Positions 26,750-35,419 of a DNA stretch of 46,227 bases are shown piece by piece. The stretch covers positions 1-46,227 of the forward strand of contig JAJXTB010000009.1 in NCBI GenBank assembly GCA_021784205.1, in the 5' to 3' direction. This DNA is from Actinomycetes bacterium (GTDB taxonomy: Bacteria > Actinomycetota > Acidimicrobiia > Acidimicrobiales > RAAP-2). The number at the start of each line of letters is the position of its first letter. The first letter of the stretch is position 1. Made by a program: the position numbers and the translations under genes. Below the pieces are notes generated by a model that was given only the letters and a program-made list of their open reading frames with translations, was not told the DNA's origin and ran no database searches.

Positions 26750-27735
26750 CGCCGGCCCATCCGGGCCAGGCGCGCCACCAGCACTTCGATGACCGTGGCG
26801 TCAGTGACGTCCGCGTCGCTCTCGGGGTCGCGCCCGTAGTCGACCCCGCCCTTTAGATCCTCGTCAGCCCGGGCGATCAGGGAGAGCGCGGCCCCCAGGC
26901 GGGCGCCGCCTAAACGCGTTGCCGAGCGCAGTGCCTTGCCCGCGGGATAGGCCTTGATCCCAAGCAGAGACGCCGCGTCCTCGGCCGTTCGCGCGCCGCT
27001 GCCCTCCAAACGGGCCAGGCGCAGGTAGTAGCGCTGGAGCAGGTTCACGATCTGCAGGCCCACACGGCTGCGCGAGTCGAGCATGCGCCGCGCCACCTCG
27101 AGCGCCTTCGTGGCGTCGCCGGCGTCGATCGCGTCGGTCAGGTCCCACTCGGGCAGGTCTCCCGCGTCGCCCAGGTAGGGCTCGAGGTCGACGTATCGCA
27201 CCGACCGCTCGCCGTAGATCGAGCGCAGGGTCCGCGCGAGCGCGTCGACCCGCGCCACGTCGTCGCCCACCACCTCGGCGACGCGGCGCGCGTCGTCGCG
27301 CGCGAGTCCCACGCCGTAGCTGGCGAGCGTCGTGGCGACGAACTCGGCTCGGTCGTCGAGGCGCGATCCGACGTTGACGTCGACCACCGTTGCGGCGGCC
27401 TTGACCAGCTTGTGGCTCTTAGCGCCCACCACGGCGAGGAGGAGGTCGGCGTCGGCCGCCCCCGACTGCATCCACTGCGCCAGAGCGGCCACCTCGTCAG
27501 CGAGCAGGAGTTGCGCGTCGCGCACCACGACCACGCGGCGTTCGGCGAGCAGACCCGGCGTGTTGAGCGCCTCGAGGACGCTGGCGAGGATCGGTTCGGA
27601 ACCGGTCGTAACGTCCTTGGCGGTGTAGACCTGCAGCGCCGACGGGTTGAGCCCGTCGAGGGCCAGTTCGACCTGGCGGTGCAAGGCGTCGTAGACCATC
27701 GTGGCCTCGCCGCCCACGACGCAGACGCTGCTCAT
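26746..27735 (-). CDS. holA: DNA polymerase III subunit delta
   Basis: HolA opens the sliding clamp in the clamp loader. The 329-residue protein has the AAA+-like N-terminal domain (TGSEPILASVLEALNTPGLLAERRVVVVRDAQLL) and the helical domains (EYVATTLASYG-like, DLTDAIDAGDATKALEVARRML, VGLQIVNLLQRYYLRLARL). The ATG overlaps the folP stop (ATGA). It is the last gene of the thioredoxin-folP-holA set. Confidence 0.92.
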   Translation of the reverse strand: MSSVCVVGGEATMVYDALHRQVELALDGLNPSALQVYTAKDVTTGSEPILASVLEALNTPGLLAERRVVVVRDAQLLLADEVAALAQWMQSGAADADLLLAVVGAKSHKLVKAAATVVDVNVGSRLDDRAEFVATTLASYGVGLARDDARRVAEVVGDDVARVDALARTLRSIYGERSVRYVDLEPYLGDAGDLPEWDLTDAIDAGDATKALEVARRMLDSRSRVGLQIVNLLQRYYLRLARLEGSGARTAEDAASLLGIKAYPAGKALRSATRLGGARLGAALSLIARADEDLKGGVDYGRDPESDADVTDATVIEVLVARLARMGRR

Positions 27736-28589
27736 CGGGCCTCGAGAATCGCCTGAATCGCGTCGCGCACGCGCACCGTGCCCGCGACGTCGTGCACGCG
27801 CAGCACGCGCGCCCCGCCGGCGATGCCCAGCGCGCTCGCCGCCAACGTCGCCTCACGCCGCTCGGTCACGCCGAGGTCGAACATCGCGCCGAGAAAGGTC
27901 TTGTTCGACGCCGAGAGGAACAGCGGCGAGCCCAGGTCGGCCAGTACGGGGCTGTCGCGCAGCAACTGCAGCGACTGGGCGGAGGTCTTGCCGAGGTCGA
28001 GTCCCGCGTCGAGCACGATGCGATCCTCCCCGACGCCGGCCTCGAGCGCGCGACGGCGGCGCTCGAGCAGGAAGTCTCGCACAGTGGCGGTGACGTCGTC
28101 GTAGTGCGGGGTGGGATCGGCCACCCGCGGTGCCAGACGGATGTGGGTGGCCACCACGCTGGCCTTGGCTTCAGCCGCGACGCTCAGATAGTTCGGGTCG
28201 GCGAAACCGCTGATGTCGTTGCCGAGGCTCGCCCCCTCGGCGAAGCAGGCGCTCGCCACCGACGCGCGCCACGTATCGATAGAGAGCGCCACGTCGAAGC
28301 GTCGGGCGAGTTCGGACACGGCCGGCACCACGCGCTCGAGTTCTTCGGCTTCGGTGACCTCGGGACCAGGTCCGGCCTTCACCCCGCCCACGTCGAGGAT
28401 GTCGGCACCCTCGGACACCAGGCTCTCGGCGCGACGGAAGAACGCGTCGAGATCGAAGGTCGCCGCAGGCGCGTAAAAGGAATCGGGCGTGCGGTTCAAG
28501 ATCCCCATCACCAGCGCGCGCGTCGTCAGGTCGAAGCGTCGCTCCCCGAGCGCGAAGATGAGAGGAGAGCGGGGCTCGAAGAGCCGCAC
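27732..28589 (-). CDS. FolP2-like dihydropteroate synthase homologue
   Basis: This 285-residue pterin-binding TIM-barrel protein has MGILNRTPDSFYAP (canonical DHPS has NVTPDSF), ADILDVGGVKAGPG, LSIDTWRASVA, GNDISG and RVHDVAG. The usual DPGIGFGK motif is LDAGLDLGKT and the usual SRK is SNK. This pattern (NRTPDSFY, VGGVKAGPG, DTWRA, SNK) matches mycobacterial FolP2, not FolP1. I recall reports that FolP2 from Mycobacterium leprae lacks classical DHPS activity. The sulfonamide-target role should therefore not be assumed. Start GTG 28589 overlaps the upstream TAG by one base. Confidence 0.85.
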   Translation of the reverse strand: MRLFEPRSPLIFALGERRFDLTTRALVMGILNRTPDSFYAPAATFDLDAFFRRAESLVSEGADILDVGGVKAGPGPEVTEAEELERVVPAVSELARRFDVALSIDTWRASVASACFAEGASLGNDISGFADPNYLSVAAEAKASVVATHIRLAPRVADPTPHYDDVTATVRDFLLERRRRALEAGVGEDRIVLDAGLDLGKTSAQSLQLLRDSPVLADLGSPLFLSASNKTFLGAMFDLGVTERREATLAASALGIAGGARVLRVHDVAGTVRVRDAIQAILEAR

Positions 28590-29290
28590 TAGTAGAGGCG
28601 GTTGGCCAGGCGGCGCCGGTAGGACACGTAGCGCGGGTCCTCGGGTCCCAGGGCGTCGAGTATGACGAGCAGGTGATCCTTCGCGGAGGGATCGACGCCG
28701 GTCTGATCGAGCAGGTGCTCGAGGACGAGATCCACGTCACCCGAGAGGCTCACCCCTTCGCGTGCGAGCTGCAGGCGCGCGCGCAGTTGGTTGGCGACGC
28801 TGCCCGCGAGGGAGTCGACCAGCACGGCGAGCTCGTCGAGACGATTCTCGCGCAGCAGGACCTCGCCCAAAGCGCTGGCGGCTCCGGCGTGGCCGGGGTC
28901 AATCTCGAGCGCGCGGCGCAGGGAGACCTCGTCGCCGGCCGCTACTAGTTCCTCGAGGGGGGACCCGGCGGGAGCCAGCTTGGTGATGAACTCTCGCACC
29001 GCCTTCTCGGGCAGCGCGCCCACGAAGGAGTCGACGACCTGGCCGTCCTTGAGGGCGAACACTGAGGGAATGGACTGTACGGCGAAGGCCCGTGCGACCT
29101 GAGGATTCGCATCGACGTCGACCTTGGCGAGCTCGACGGACCCGCCCATTTCGGCGACGACCTTCTCGAGAGTCGGCGTCAGCGTCTTGCACGGGCCGCA
29201 CCACGCTGCCCAGAGATCGACCACCACGGGCACGCTGCGGGAGCGTTCGATGACGGCGGTGGCAAAGGTGGCGTCGGTCACGTCGGTCAC
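28589..29290 (-). CDS. Thioredoxin-TPR protein, CnoX/YbbN-like
   Basis: This 233-residue protein has an N-terminal thioredoxin domain with active site WCGPCKT (about residues 30-36) and cis-proline SIPSVFALKDG. A helical TPR-like C-terminal half begins at about residue 125 (SLRRALEIDPGHAGAASALGEVLL). This is the architecture of CnoX (YbbN), a chaperedoxin that protects proteins from oxidation. Both active-site cysteines are present. Start GTG 29290 follows a TAGGCT-N6 promoter. folP follows with a one-base overlap, and a functional link with folate or clamp loading is not obvious. Confidence 0.88.
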   Translation of the reverse strand: MTDVTDATFATAVIERSRSVPVVVDLWAAWCGPCKTLTPTLEKVVAEMGGSVELAKVDVDANPQVARAFAVQSIPSVFALKDGQVVDSFVGALPEKAVREFITKLAPAGSPLEELVAAGDEVSLRRALEIDPGHAGAASALGEVLLRENRLDELAVLVDSLAGSVANQLRARLQLAREGVSLSGDVDLVLEHLLDQTGVDPSAKDHLLVILDALGPEDPRYVSYRRRLANRLY

Positions 29291-29296
29291 ACTCGA

Positions 29297-29302
29297 AGCC
29301 TA
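29297..29302 (-). promoter_or_regulatory. Probable -10 box of the trx-folP-holA operon (leaderless)
   Basis: On the minus strand TAGGCT is followed by six bases (TCGAGT) and GTG 29290. No Shine-Dalgarno sequence is seen. Confidence 0.55.
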
Positions 29303-29336
29303 CCGGCGGTCCCCCAGAGGGCCGTCGTGGCGCTGT

Positions 29337-29342
29337 TAGCCT
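29337..29342 (+). promoter_or_regulatory. Probable -10 box of the APH-like/PAC2 operon (leaderless)
   Basis: TAGCCT is followed by six bases (GCGGCC) and ATG 29349. It is back to back with the thioredoxin promoter, with 34 bases between the hexamers. Confidence 0.6.
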
Positions 29343-29348
29343 GCGGCC

Positions 29349-30383
29349 ATGGGGGGTATCACACCGATCAACGAGGATGCGGTGTCCCGGTGGATGGCGG
29401 CCACGGTCGGAGCCCGCGAGCCGCTCTCCTTCACGCTCATTGCCGGCGGACGATCCAACCTGACCTACCGGGTTAGCGACGCGAGTGGGCGCGACTTCGC
29501 CCTTCGCCGCCCGCCCACCAGCCACGTCCTGCCCACCGCGCACGACATGAGTCGCGAGTACCGAATCCTCGCCGCGCTCGCTCCCCTCGGCCTGCCCGTG
29601 CCCACCCCACTCGCGCTGTGCACCGACGTCGAGGTCAACGGGCCGGCGTTCTACGTGATGGAGTTCGTCGACGGGGCGATCTTGCGCACGCGCGCCGACG
29701 CGGAGGCCACCTTCGACGTCGCTACGCGTGCGCGCATCGGCGACGAGCTCGCAACCACGCTCGCCCGATTGCACACCGTGGACATCGACGAAGCGGGGCT
29801 GGCGGACCTCGCGCGCCACGACGGCTACATCGAGCGCCAGCTGCGCCGCTGGCGCGGCCAGTACGAACAGATGCGCGTGCCGGGCGACGGTGGTGACGGG
29901 CTAGTCGAGGACGTTGGCGACCGCCTGGCGCGCGCGATACCGCACCAACAGCGCGTCACGGTGGTTCACGGCGACTACCGCCTCGACAACACCGTGCTCG
30001 ACAAAACCGGGCGCGTGCGTGCGATCCTCGACTGGGAGATCTGCACCCTCGGCGATCCGCTCGCCGACGTGGGCCTGCTGCTCGACTACTGGGCCGAGGT
30101 CGGCGACCCCACGGTCGCGCTTCTCGGCGCCGCGCCCACGACGGCCGAAGGCTTCGCCCGACGTGACCAGGTGCTCGCCGCCTACGCGGCCCACAGCGAT
30201 TTGGACGTCAGTGGCGTCGCCTACTATCAATCATTCGGTTACTGGAAGTTGGCCTGCATCCTCCAGGGCGTCTACGCCCGCTACCGGGCGGGGGCGACCG
30301 CGGGGGACACCGGCAGTGTTGACGAGTTTCCGGCGCACATTTCGATGCTCGCGAGTATCGCGAAGGACATGTTGGAGAGCTGA
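29349..30383 (+). CDS. APH/choline-kinase-fold phosphotransferase family protein
   Basis: This 344-residue protein resembles the family often annotated as acyl-CoA dehydrogenase-associated phosphotransferases. It has FTLIAGGRSNLTYRV (nucleotide loop), FALRRPP (in the place of the ATP-binding lysine strand), FYVMEFVDG hinge, catalytic HGDYRLDNTVL and ILDWEICTLGDPLADVG with the metal-binding Asp. Related proteins phosphorylate hydroxyacyl-CoA intermediates in some organisms. Antibiotic resistance is unlikely. The next gene begins in its stop codon (TGATG). Confidence 0.85.
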   Translation: MGGITPINEDAVSRWMAATVGAREPLSFTLIAGGRSNLTYRVSDASGRDFALRRPPTSHVLPTAHDMSREYRILAALAPLGLPVPTPLALCTDVEVNGPAFYVMEFVDGAILRTRADAEATFDVATRARIGDELATTLARLHTVDIDEAGLADLARHDGYIERQLRRWRGQYEQMRVPGDGGDGLVEDVGDRLARAIPHQQRVTVVHGDYRLDNTVLDKTGRVRAILDWEICTLGDPLADVGLLLDYWAEVGDPTVALLGAAPTTAEGFARRDQVLAAYAAHSDLDVSGVAYYQSFGYWKLACILQGVYARYRAGATAGDTGSVDEFPAHISMLASIAKDMLES

Positions 30384-31264
30384 TGGACGACGAAATCTAC
30401 GACCGCATCATCTTCTTCGCCGACCCCGAATTCAATGAACCCGTCCTCGTGGTGTCCCTCGAGGGCTGGATCGACGCCGGGGCCGGAGCGGCCACCGCGA
30501 TGTCGACCCTGCTCTCGACGATCCCCACCGAGACGCTGGCCACCTTTGACACCGAGTACTTCATCGACCAGCGCGCTCGTCGGCCGCTCGCGCGCATCGT
30601 CGACGGGATCACCACCGAACTCACCTGGCCCGAGATCCAGCTGCGCTACGGGCGCGACGGCGACGGCGCCGACATGCTCTTCCTCGTGGGACCCGAGCCA
30701 GACTTCCACTGGAGCGACTTCGTCGACGTGGTGACCGACGCCGCGGCGCGCTACAACGTGCGCCTGGTGGTGGGCCTCGGCGCCTTCCCGGCGCCCACTC
30801 CTCACACCCGCCCGGTACGCGTGATCGGCACCGCCCCGGCGCCCAGCGCGCACTTGCTCGCGCGTGTTGGCTCGGTGACCGGCGAGCTCGAGGTGCCCGC
30901 CGGCATCAACGCCGCGCTCGAACTGGGATGTGCAGACGTCAACCTCGAGGTCATCACCCTCTGGGCGCGCGTGCCCCACTACGTGGCTTCCATGTCATAC
31001 CCGCAGGCCGGCGCGGCCCTCATCGACGGCTTGGCGCGCATCGCTGGACTGACCCTGGACGCGAGCGTGCTGCGCGACTCCTCAGCCGAGGCCCGCGCGC
31101 GCGTCGACGACCTGGTCACGAACAACCCCGACCACAGTTCGATGGTCGAGCAGCTCGAAGAGGCCGCCGACGAGAGCGAGGGGCCCGCGACGAGTGACGA
31201 GGTGCCCACCGGCGATGAGCTGGCGGCCGAGCTCGAACGCTTCCTTCGCGGCGAGGCCGGCTAG
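30383..31264 (+). CDS. PAC2 family protein (proteasome-assembly-chaperone-like fold)
   Basis: This 293-residue protein matches the PAC2 family common in actinobacteria. Support comes from PVLVVSLEGWIDAGAGAATAM, FDTEYFIDQRARRP, ELTWPEIQLRYGRD, LVGPEPDFHWSDFV, GLGAFPAPTPHTRPV and WARVPHYVASMSYPQA. The C-terminus is acidic, low-complexity and poorly conserved (about residues 262-293). In actinobacteria its function is not settled, and proteasome involvement is only by analogy with eukaryotic Pba1/PAC proteins. Confidence 0.85.
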   Translation: MDDEIYDRIIFFADPEFNEPVLVVSLEGWIDAGAGAATAMSTLLSTIPTETLATFDTEYFIDQRARRPLARIVDGITTELTWPEIQLRYGRDGDGADMLFLVGPEPDFHWSDFVDVVTDAAARYNVRLVVGLGAFPAPTPHTRPVRVIGTAPAPSAHLLARVGSVTGELEVPAGINAALELGCADVNLEVITLWARVPHYVASMSYPQAGAALIDGLARIAGLTLDASVLRDSSAEARARVDDLVTNNPDHSSMVEQLEEAADESEGPATSDEVPTGDELAAELERFLRGEAG

Positions 31265-31839
31265 GTCCGACCGGCGACATCGACGTCGCCGCCTTCGATC
31301 TTGAGACCCAGCCCGAGGGCGAATCCCTCGAGGAAGAGCGCCGACTCCTCCTGGCGCGGGTGGCGATTGGCAATTTCGTAAAACGCACTCGAGTGATCGG
31401 CCTCAATGAGGTGGGCGAGCTCGTGGACCAGCACGGCGTCGATCACCCAGTCCGGGCACTGGCGCAAACGGGACGACACCCGGATCTCGCGCGTCGCGGG
31501 CGTGCACGACGCCCAGCGCGCTCCCTGGTTGGAGACCCACCGAACCGACGCAGGCGCGACCCCGTCGACGTAGACCTCGGCCAACACACCGGCGCGCTCT
31601 TCGAGCGTCGCGTCGCTGCCGGCTGCCAAAGGCCGCTGGACGAGGAGTCGCTCGACGAGCTCGTCGACGAAGACCCGGCGCTCTCGCCCACGCAGCCGAG
31701 CCGGGATCTGAACCACGATGCGACTGCCTGACCAGTGCGCGGCACCCGTCTTCTTGCGCCGGGTCGAGGCGCGGATCTCCACCTCCGGACGATCGAAGCG
31801 CGGCGCTTCGATGACCACCTGGGTGGCGTGAGCGGCCAT
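31261..31839 (-). CDS. YgjP-type metallopeptidase domain protein
   Basis: This 192-residue protein has the zinc motif HELAHLIEADHSSAFY, which carries the HExxH catalytic pair followed by a third histidine. Upstream are VSNQGARWASCTPATREIRVSSRLRQCPDWVIDAVLVHE-like blocks; the RWGSC/ARWASC and I-x-L-x-x-L-x-x-x-P segments are typical of YgjP-like (DUF45/M48-related) proteins. There is no signal peptide, so it is probably cytoplasmic. ATG 31839 overlaps the leuS stop by one base (TGATG). Confidence 0.85.
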   Translation of the reverse strand: MAAHATQVVIEAPRFDRPEVEIRASTRRKKTGAAHWSGSRIVVQIPARLRGRERRVFVDELVERLLVQRPLAAGSDATLEERAGVLAEVYVDGVAPASVRWVSNQGARWASCTPATREIRVSSRLRQCPDWVIDAVLVHELAHLIEADHSSAFYEIANRHPRQEESALFLEGFALGLGLKIEGGDVDVAGRT

Positions 31840-34292
31840 CAGGCGATGATATTGACCAGCCGGGGTGGCCGCGAGACGACGCGCGTGACCGGTCCCTTCA
31901 CCGCGGCGATCACCGCCGGATCCTCCAGAGCCAGGTCACTCGCGGCCTCCTCGGTGATGTCGACGGGCACCTCGAGGCGGGCGCGCACCTTGCCGTTGAC
32001 TTGGACGACCATCACCACGCTCTCGTGCGCGACGAGCGCGGCGTCGGCGACGGGCCAGGGCTGCTGGTGGACGCCGGGTCCCGGGTAGTGGCGCTCCCAG
32101 AGCTCGGCCGCCACGTGGGGCGCCATTGGTGCGAGGAGCAAGAGCATCGTGCGCCGGGCCTCGTCAAAGACCTCGCGCGAGGCGCCGCCGTCCTGGCGGG
32201 CCCACTTCGAGAGGGTGTTGAGCAGTTCCATCAACGCCGCGACAGCGGTGTTGTAGCTCCAGCGCTCCATGGCGTCGGTTACGCGCTCGATCGTGCGGTG
32301 CACGTCACGACGCACCGCGACATCGGAAGGAGTCATCGCGTCCACTAGGTTGAGGCGGTCCTCTTCGCAGAGCCGGTAGACGCGGTCGATGAATCGCGCG
32401 CAGCCGTCAATCACGTCGTTGGTCTGATCCGTCCAGTCGACGTCGTCAGCCGGCGGGCCGACGAAGAGGTGAAAGAGACGCAGGCTGTCCGCACCGACGG
32501 TGTCGTAGTAGGGCTCGGGCGCGATCAGGTTGCCCTTGGACTTGGACATCTTGGTCCCGTTGAGACGGATCATCCCCTGGGTGAAGAGCCGCGCGAATGG
32601 CTCGCGGGCGAGTCCCGGCGCCAAGCCGATGTCGATGAGGGCCTTGACGTAGAAGCGCGCGTAGAGCAGGTGCAAGATCGCGTGCTCGATCCCGCCGATG
32701 TACTGATCTACCGGCATCCACTTGGCGACTTCGACCGGATCGAACGGAACTCCCTCTGTGAAGGGGTCGGCCATGCGCAGGAAGTACCACGAGGAGTCGG
32801 TGAACGTGTCCATCGTGTCGGTCTCGCGCGTCGCTGGGCGACCGCACGTAGGACACGTCGTACGAAGAAAGCCCTCGTGGGTGGCGAGCGGAGACTGGCC
32901 GGTCTTGTCCATCGAAACGTCATCGGGTGCGACGATCGGCAGCTGGTCCTCGGGCACGGGCACGATGCCGTCAACCTCGCAGTAGACGACCGGGATGGGA
33001 CAGCCCCAGAAACGCTGGCGCGACACCAGCCAGTCACGCAGGCGGTAGTTCACCTTACGCACGCCCTTGGCGTGCTCGACGAGGAAGTCCGCGGCCGCGG
33101 CCTTCGCCGCGGCGACGTCGAGGCCGTCGAGGAATCCCGAGTTGATGTGCGCGCCGTCGCCGGTGTAGGCCCCGCCGTCGAATCCCTCGGGGGGGGTAAC
33201 GGTACGCACGATCGGCAGGCCGTAAGCGGTCGCGAAGTCGTAGTCGCGCTCGTCCTCGGCCGGCACGCCCATCACCGCGCCGGTGCCGTAAGTACCCAGC
33301 ACGTAGTCGGCGACGTAGACCGGCACGGACTCGCTGGTAAAGGGATTCACGACGTAACTACCCGTGAAGGCTCCGCGCTTGGCCAGTGCACCGTCAGACG
33401 ACGTCCGCTCGAGTTCAGTCTCGCCGAGGGCCCGCTCGACCAGCGTGGCGACTTCTTCGCGCTGCTCGTCGGTGGTCAACTCCTCGAGCAGCGGGTGCTC
33501 GGGGGCGACGACGGCGTAGGTGACCCCGAATCCCGTGTCCGGACGCGTCGTGAACACGCGAAGCCCACGCGTTGGCTCACTCGCCAGTGCCAACTCGAAC
33601 TCGACGCCCTCGCTGCGGCCGATCCAGTTGCGCTGCATTGTCTTGACTCGCTCGGGCCAGTCGAGGACGTCAACATCGTTCAAGAGCTCCTCGGCGTAGT
33701 CCGTGATTCGAAAGAACCACTGCTCGAGGTTGCGTCGCTCAACCAGGTCACCCGAGCGTTCGCAGGTTCCGTCGGCGAGCACCTGCTCGTTCGCGAGCAC
33801 GGTCGCACACCCCGGACACCAGTTGACCGGCGCCATCGCGCGATAGGCGAGACCCGCCTTGAGAAAGGCGAGGAAAATCACCTGGGAATACTTCATGTAG
33901 GCCGGGTCGTGACTGTTCACTTCGCGGCGCCAGTCATAGACCGCCCCCAAGCGCTGCAGTGAGGACTTCAGCTCGGCGATGCGCGCGTCGGTAAACAGCC
34001 GGGGGTGGCTGCCGGCCTTGATCGCGGCGTTCTCGGCGGGCAACCCGAAGGAGTCGAAGCCAATCGGCGAGAGGACCGCGAAGTTACGCATCGTCTTGTA
34101 ACGAACGACCAGGTCACCGAAGGTGTAATTGCGCACGTGGCCCTGGTGGGCCGCCCCCGAGGGGTAGGGGTACATGCTCAGGACGTAGTAGCGCTCTCGT
34201 GGGTCGGCGTTATCGACGTTGTAGGTCCCCTCGTCACGCCAACGGGCCTGCCACTTCGCTTCCACCGCGGTGACGTCAAAGGGTCGGGCCAT
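31839..34292 (-). CDS. leuS: Leucine-tRNA ligase
   Basis: This 817-residue class-I synthetase has the HIGH-type motif [15 protein letters not shown], the CP1 editing domain with [20 protein letters not shown] and [13 protein letters not shown], and the KMSKS loop ([12 protein letters not shown]). A zinc-ribbon-like C-x2-C lies near TTCPTCGRP. Length is normal. ATG 34292 follows TAAACT by six bases. Confidence 0.97.
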   Translation of the reverse strand: MARPFDVTAVEAKWQARWRDEGTYNVDNADPRERYYVLSMYPYPSGAAHQGHVRNYTFGDLVVRYKTMRNFAVLSPIGFDSFGLPAENAAIKAGSHPRLFTDARIAELKSSLQRLGAVYDWRREVNSHDPAYMKYSQVIFLAFLKAGLAYRAMAPVNWCPGCATVLANEQVLADGTCERSGDLVERRNLEQWFFRITDYAEELLNDVDVLDWPERVKTMQRNWIGRSEGVEFELALASEPTRGLRVFTTRPDTGFGVTYAVVAPEHPLLEELTTDEQREEVATLVERALGETELERTSSDGALAKRGAFTGSYVVNPFTSESVPVYVADYVLGTYGTGAVMGVPAEDERDYDFATAYGLPIVRTVTPPEGFDGGAYTGDGAHINSGFLDGLDVAAAKAAAADFLVEHAKGVRKVNYRLRDWLVSRQRFWGCPIPVVYCEVDGIVPVPEDQLPIVAPDDVSMDKTGQSPLATHEGFLRTTCPTCGRPATRETDTMDTFTDSSWYFLRMADPFTEGVPFDPVEVAKWMPVDQYIGGIEHAILHLLYARFYVKALIDIGLAPGLAREPFARLFTQGMIRLNGTKMSKSKGNLIAPEPYYDTVGADSLRLFHLFVGPPADDVDWTDQTNDVIDGCARFIDRVYRLCEEDRLNLVDAMTPSDVAVRRDVHRTIERVTDAMERWSYNTAVAALMELLNTLSKWARQDGGASREVFDEARRTMLLLLAPMAPHVAAELWERHYPGPGVHQQPWPVADAALVAHESVVMVVQVNGKVRARLEVPVDITEEAASDLALEDPAVIAAVKGPVTRVVSRPPRLVNIIA

Positions 34293-34298
34293 TGGGCC

Positions 34299-34304
34299 AG
34301 TTTA
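34299..34304 (-). promoter_or_regulatory. Probable -10 box of leuS (leaderless)
   Basis: On the minus strand TAAACT is followed by six bases (GGCCCA) and the leuS ATG. There is no Shine-Dalgarno sequence. Confidence 0.6.
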
Positions 34305-34344
34305 GGGAGCATCGTGCCTATCCTTGGACGAGAAAGCGAGATCC

Positions 34345-35055
34345 ATGACCTCACCGACCTACGTACTCGTCCACGGCGCCTGGAGCGGACCCTGGTGCTG
34401 GCGCGACCTCACGTCCCAGTTGGACCAGCGTGGCGTGGCATCGCGCACCGTCAACCTGCCCAGCGCGCAGACCGACGGCGACCCCCTGGCCGACCTCGAC
34501 CAGGACGCCGCAGTCGTAGCCGACGCGTGCGAGGGGCTGGACAATGTGGTTCTGGTTGCACATAGTTACGGCGGGGCCGTCGTGTCCCAGGCCGCCCACC
34601 TGGTGGGTGAGCTCTCTCGTCTCGTCTTCATCGCAGCCATCGTCCCGGCCAGGGGCGAGAGTGCTACTGACGTGTCGCGCCTCGTGCGCGTGCGCACCAC
34701 CCTCGACGAGGCTATGGTCCTCGACGGCCCGATTCTGCGGCTCAACCCCGAACTGGCCGGCGCCGCCCTCTATGAGGACTGCGACGCTTCGACGCTGGCC
34801 TGGGCGCTCGGCCAACTCTCCACTCAGACGCTCGCTAGCTTTCGCAGCGCTCGCACTGGCCCTGACGTACCCGTTGCCTCGCGCTACGTCGTCTGCCGCA
34901 ACGATCACGCGATCGACCCCTCGCTCCAGGAGATCCTCGCCGCTCGTTGTGGAGAACGCGTCGAACTCTCTAGCGGCCACTCCCCCTTCTTCTCGCATCC
35001 GGCTGAACTCGCCGACCTGATCACCGCCTGGGCCGGGCGACCGGCCAGCGAGTGA
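34345..35055 (+). CDS. Alpha/beta hydrolase
   Basis: This 236-residue protein has the YVLVHGAWSGPWCW oxyanion-hole segment, the nucleophile elbow VLVAHSYGGAVVSQ (GHSYGG-like, Ser catalytic), and a late SSGHSPFFSHPAELADLI block with the catalytic His. FVPARGESATDVSRL-like residues recall the salicylate esterase/methylesterase group. ATG 34345 is favoured over TTG 34324; a TATCCT -10-like box at 34319 suggests a short leader. Substrate unknown. Confidence 0.85.
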   Translation: MTSPTYVLVHGAWSGPWCWRDLTSQLDQRGVASRTVNLPSAQTDGDPLADLDQDAAVVADACEGLDNVVLVAHSYGGAVVSQAAHLVGELSRLVFIAAIVPARGESATDVSRLVRVRTTLDEAMVLDGPILRLNPELAGAALYEDCDASTLAWALGQLSTQTLASFRSARTGPDVPVASRYVVCRNDHAIDPSLQEILAARCGERVELSSGHSPFFSHPAELADLITAWAGRPASE

Positions 35056-35077
35056 CTGCTAACATCGTTAGACCGTT

Positions 35078-35153
35078 GGGGGTATAGCTCAGTTGGTAGA
35101 GCGCTTGACTGGCAGTCAAGAGGTCAGGGGTTCGAATCCCCTTACCTCCACCA
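35078..35153 (+). tRNA. tRNA-Ala(GGC)
   Basis: Complete cloverleaf with acceptor GGGGGTA/TACCTCC, anticodon loop CTGGCAG (GGC) and T-arm GGGGTTCGAATCCCC. The G3-T70 (G-U) pair is the alanine identity element. Discriminator A and CCA are encoded. It sits at the left edge of a change in gene content and is a likely integration target for the tyrosine integrase encoded at 36.7-37.8 kb. Confidence 0.97.
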
Positions 35154-35173
35154 AGTAAACAAAGGGTTTTCGA

Positions 35174-35274
35174 AGTTCCGGCCCTCGTCCGGGTCGCCGA
35201 CATGTTAGCAGTTTGTTAGCAGTTCGAAAATTGCGATGACTGGCTGAGCATCCGAGAGGACGAGTTCCGGCCCT
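35174..35274 (+). repeat. Direct repeats beside tRNA-Ala (possible integrase arm sites)
   Basis: AGTTCCGGCCCT occurs perfectly at 35174-35185 and 35263-35274. Between them, TGTTAGCAGTT is repeated twice in tandem at 35203-35224. Short direct repeats beside an attachment site are typical of arm-type integrase binding sites. No gene is in 35154-35419. Confidence 0.5.
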
Positions 35275-35419
35275 TCTTCGCCACCCAAGTTGAAGTACCC
35301 GTCTTCTGAGACCGCCGGCCGGCCACCAAACCGGGTCGTTCAAAACACGACCCTTCTAGTAGCTGTTTGACCGGCTTCCTGCACCGATTCTCGTAAGTTA
35401 AAGGACAGGAGGAGTGAAC

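Noticed and set aside
35021..35343. Two overlapping minus-strand frames with peptides like GGKGIRTPDLL and VEVRGFEPLTS
   Set aside because: They are translations across the tRNA-Ala gene on the other strand. Such GIRTPDLL/RGFEPLTS peptides are well-known false products of tRNA loci.
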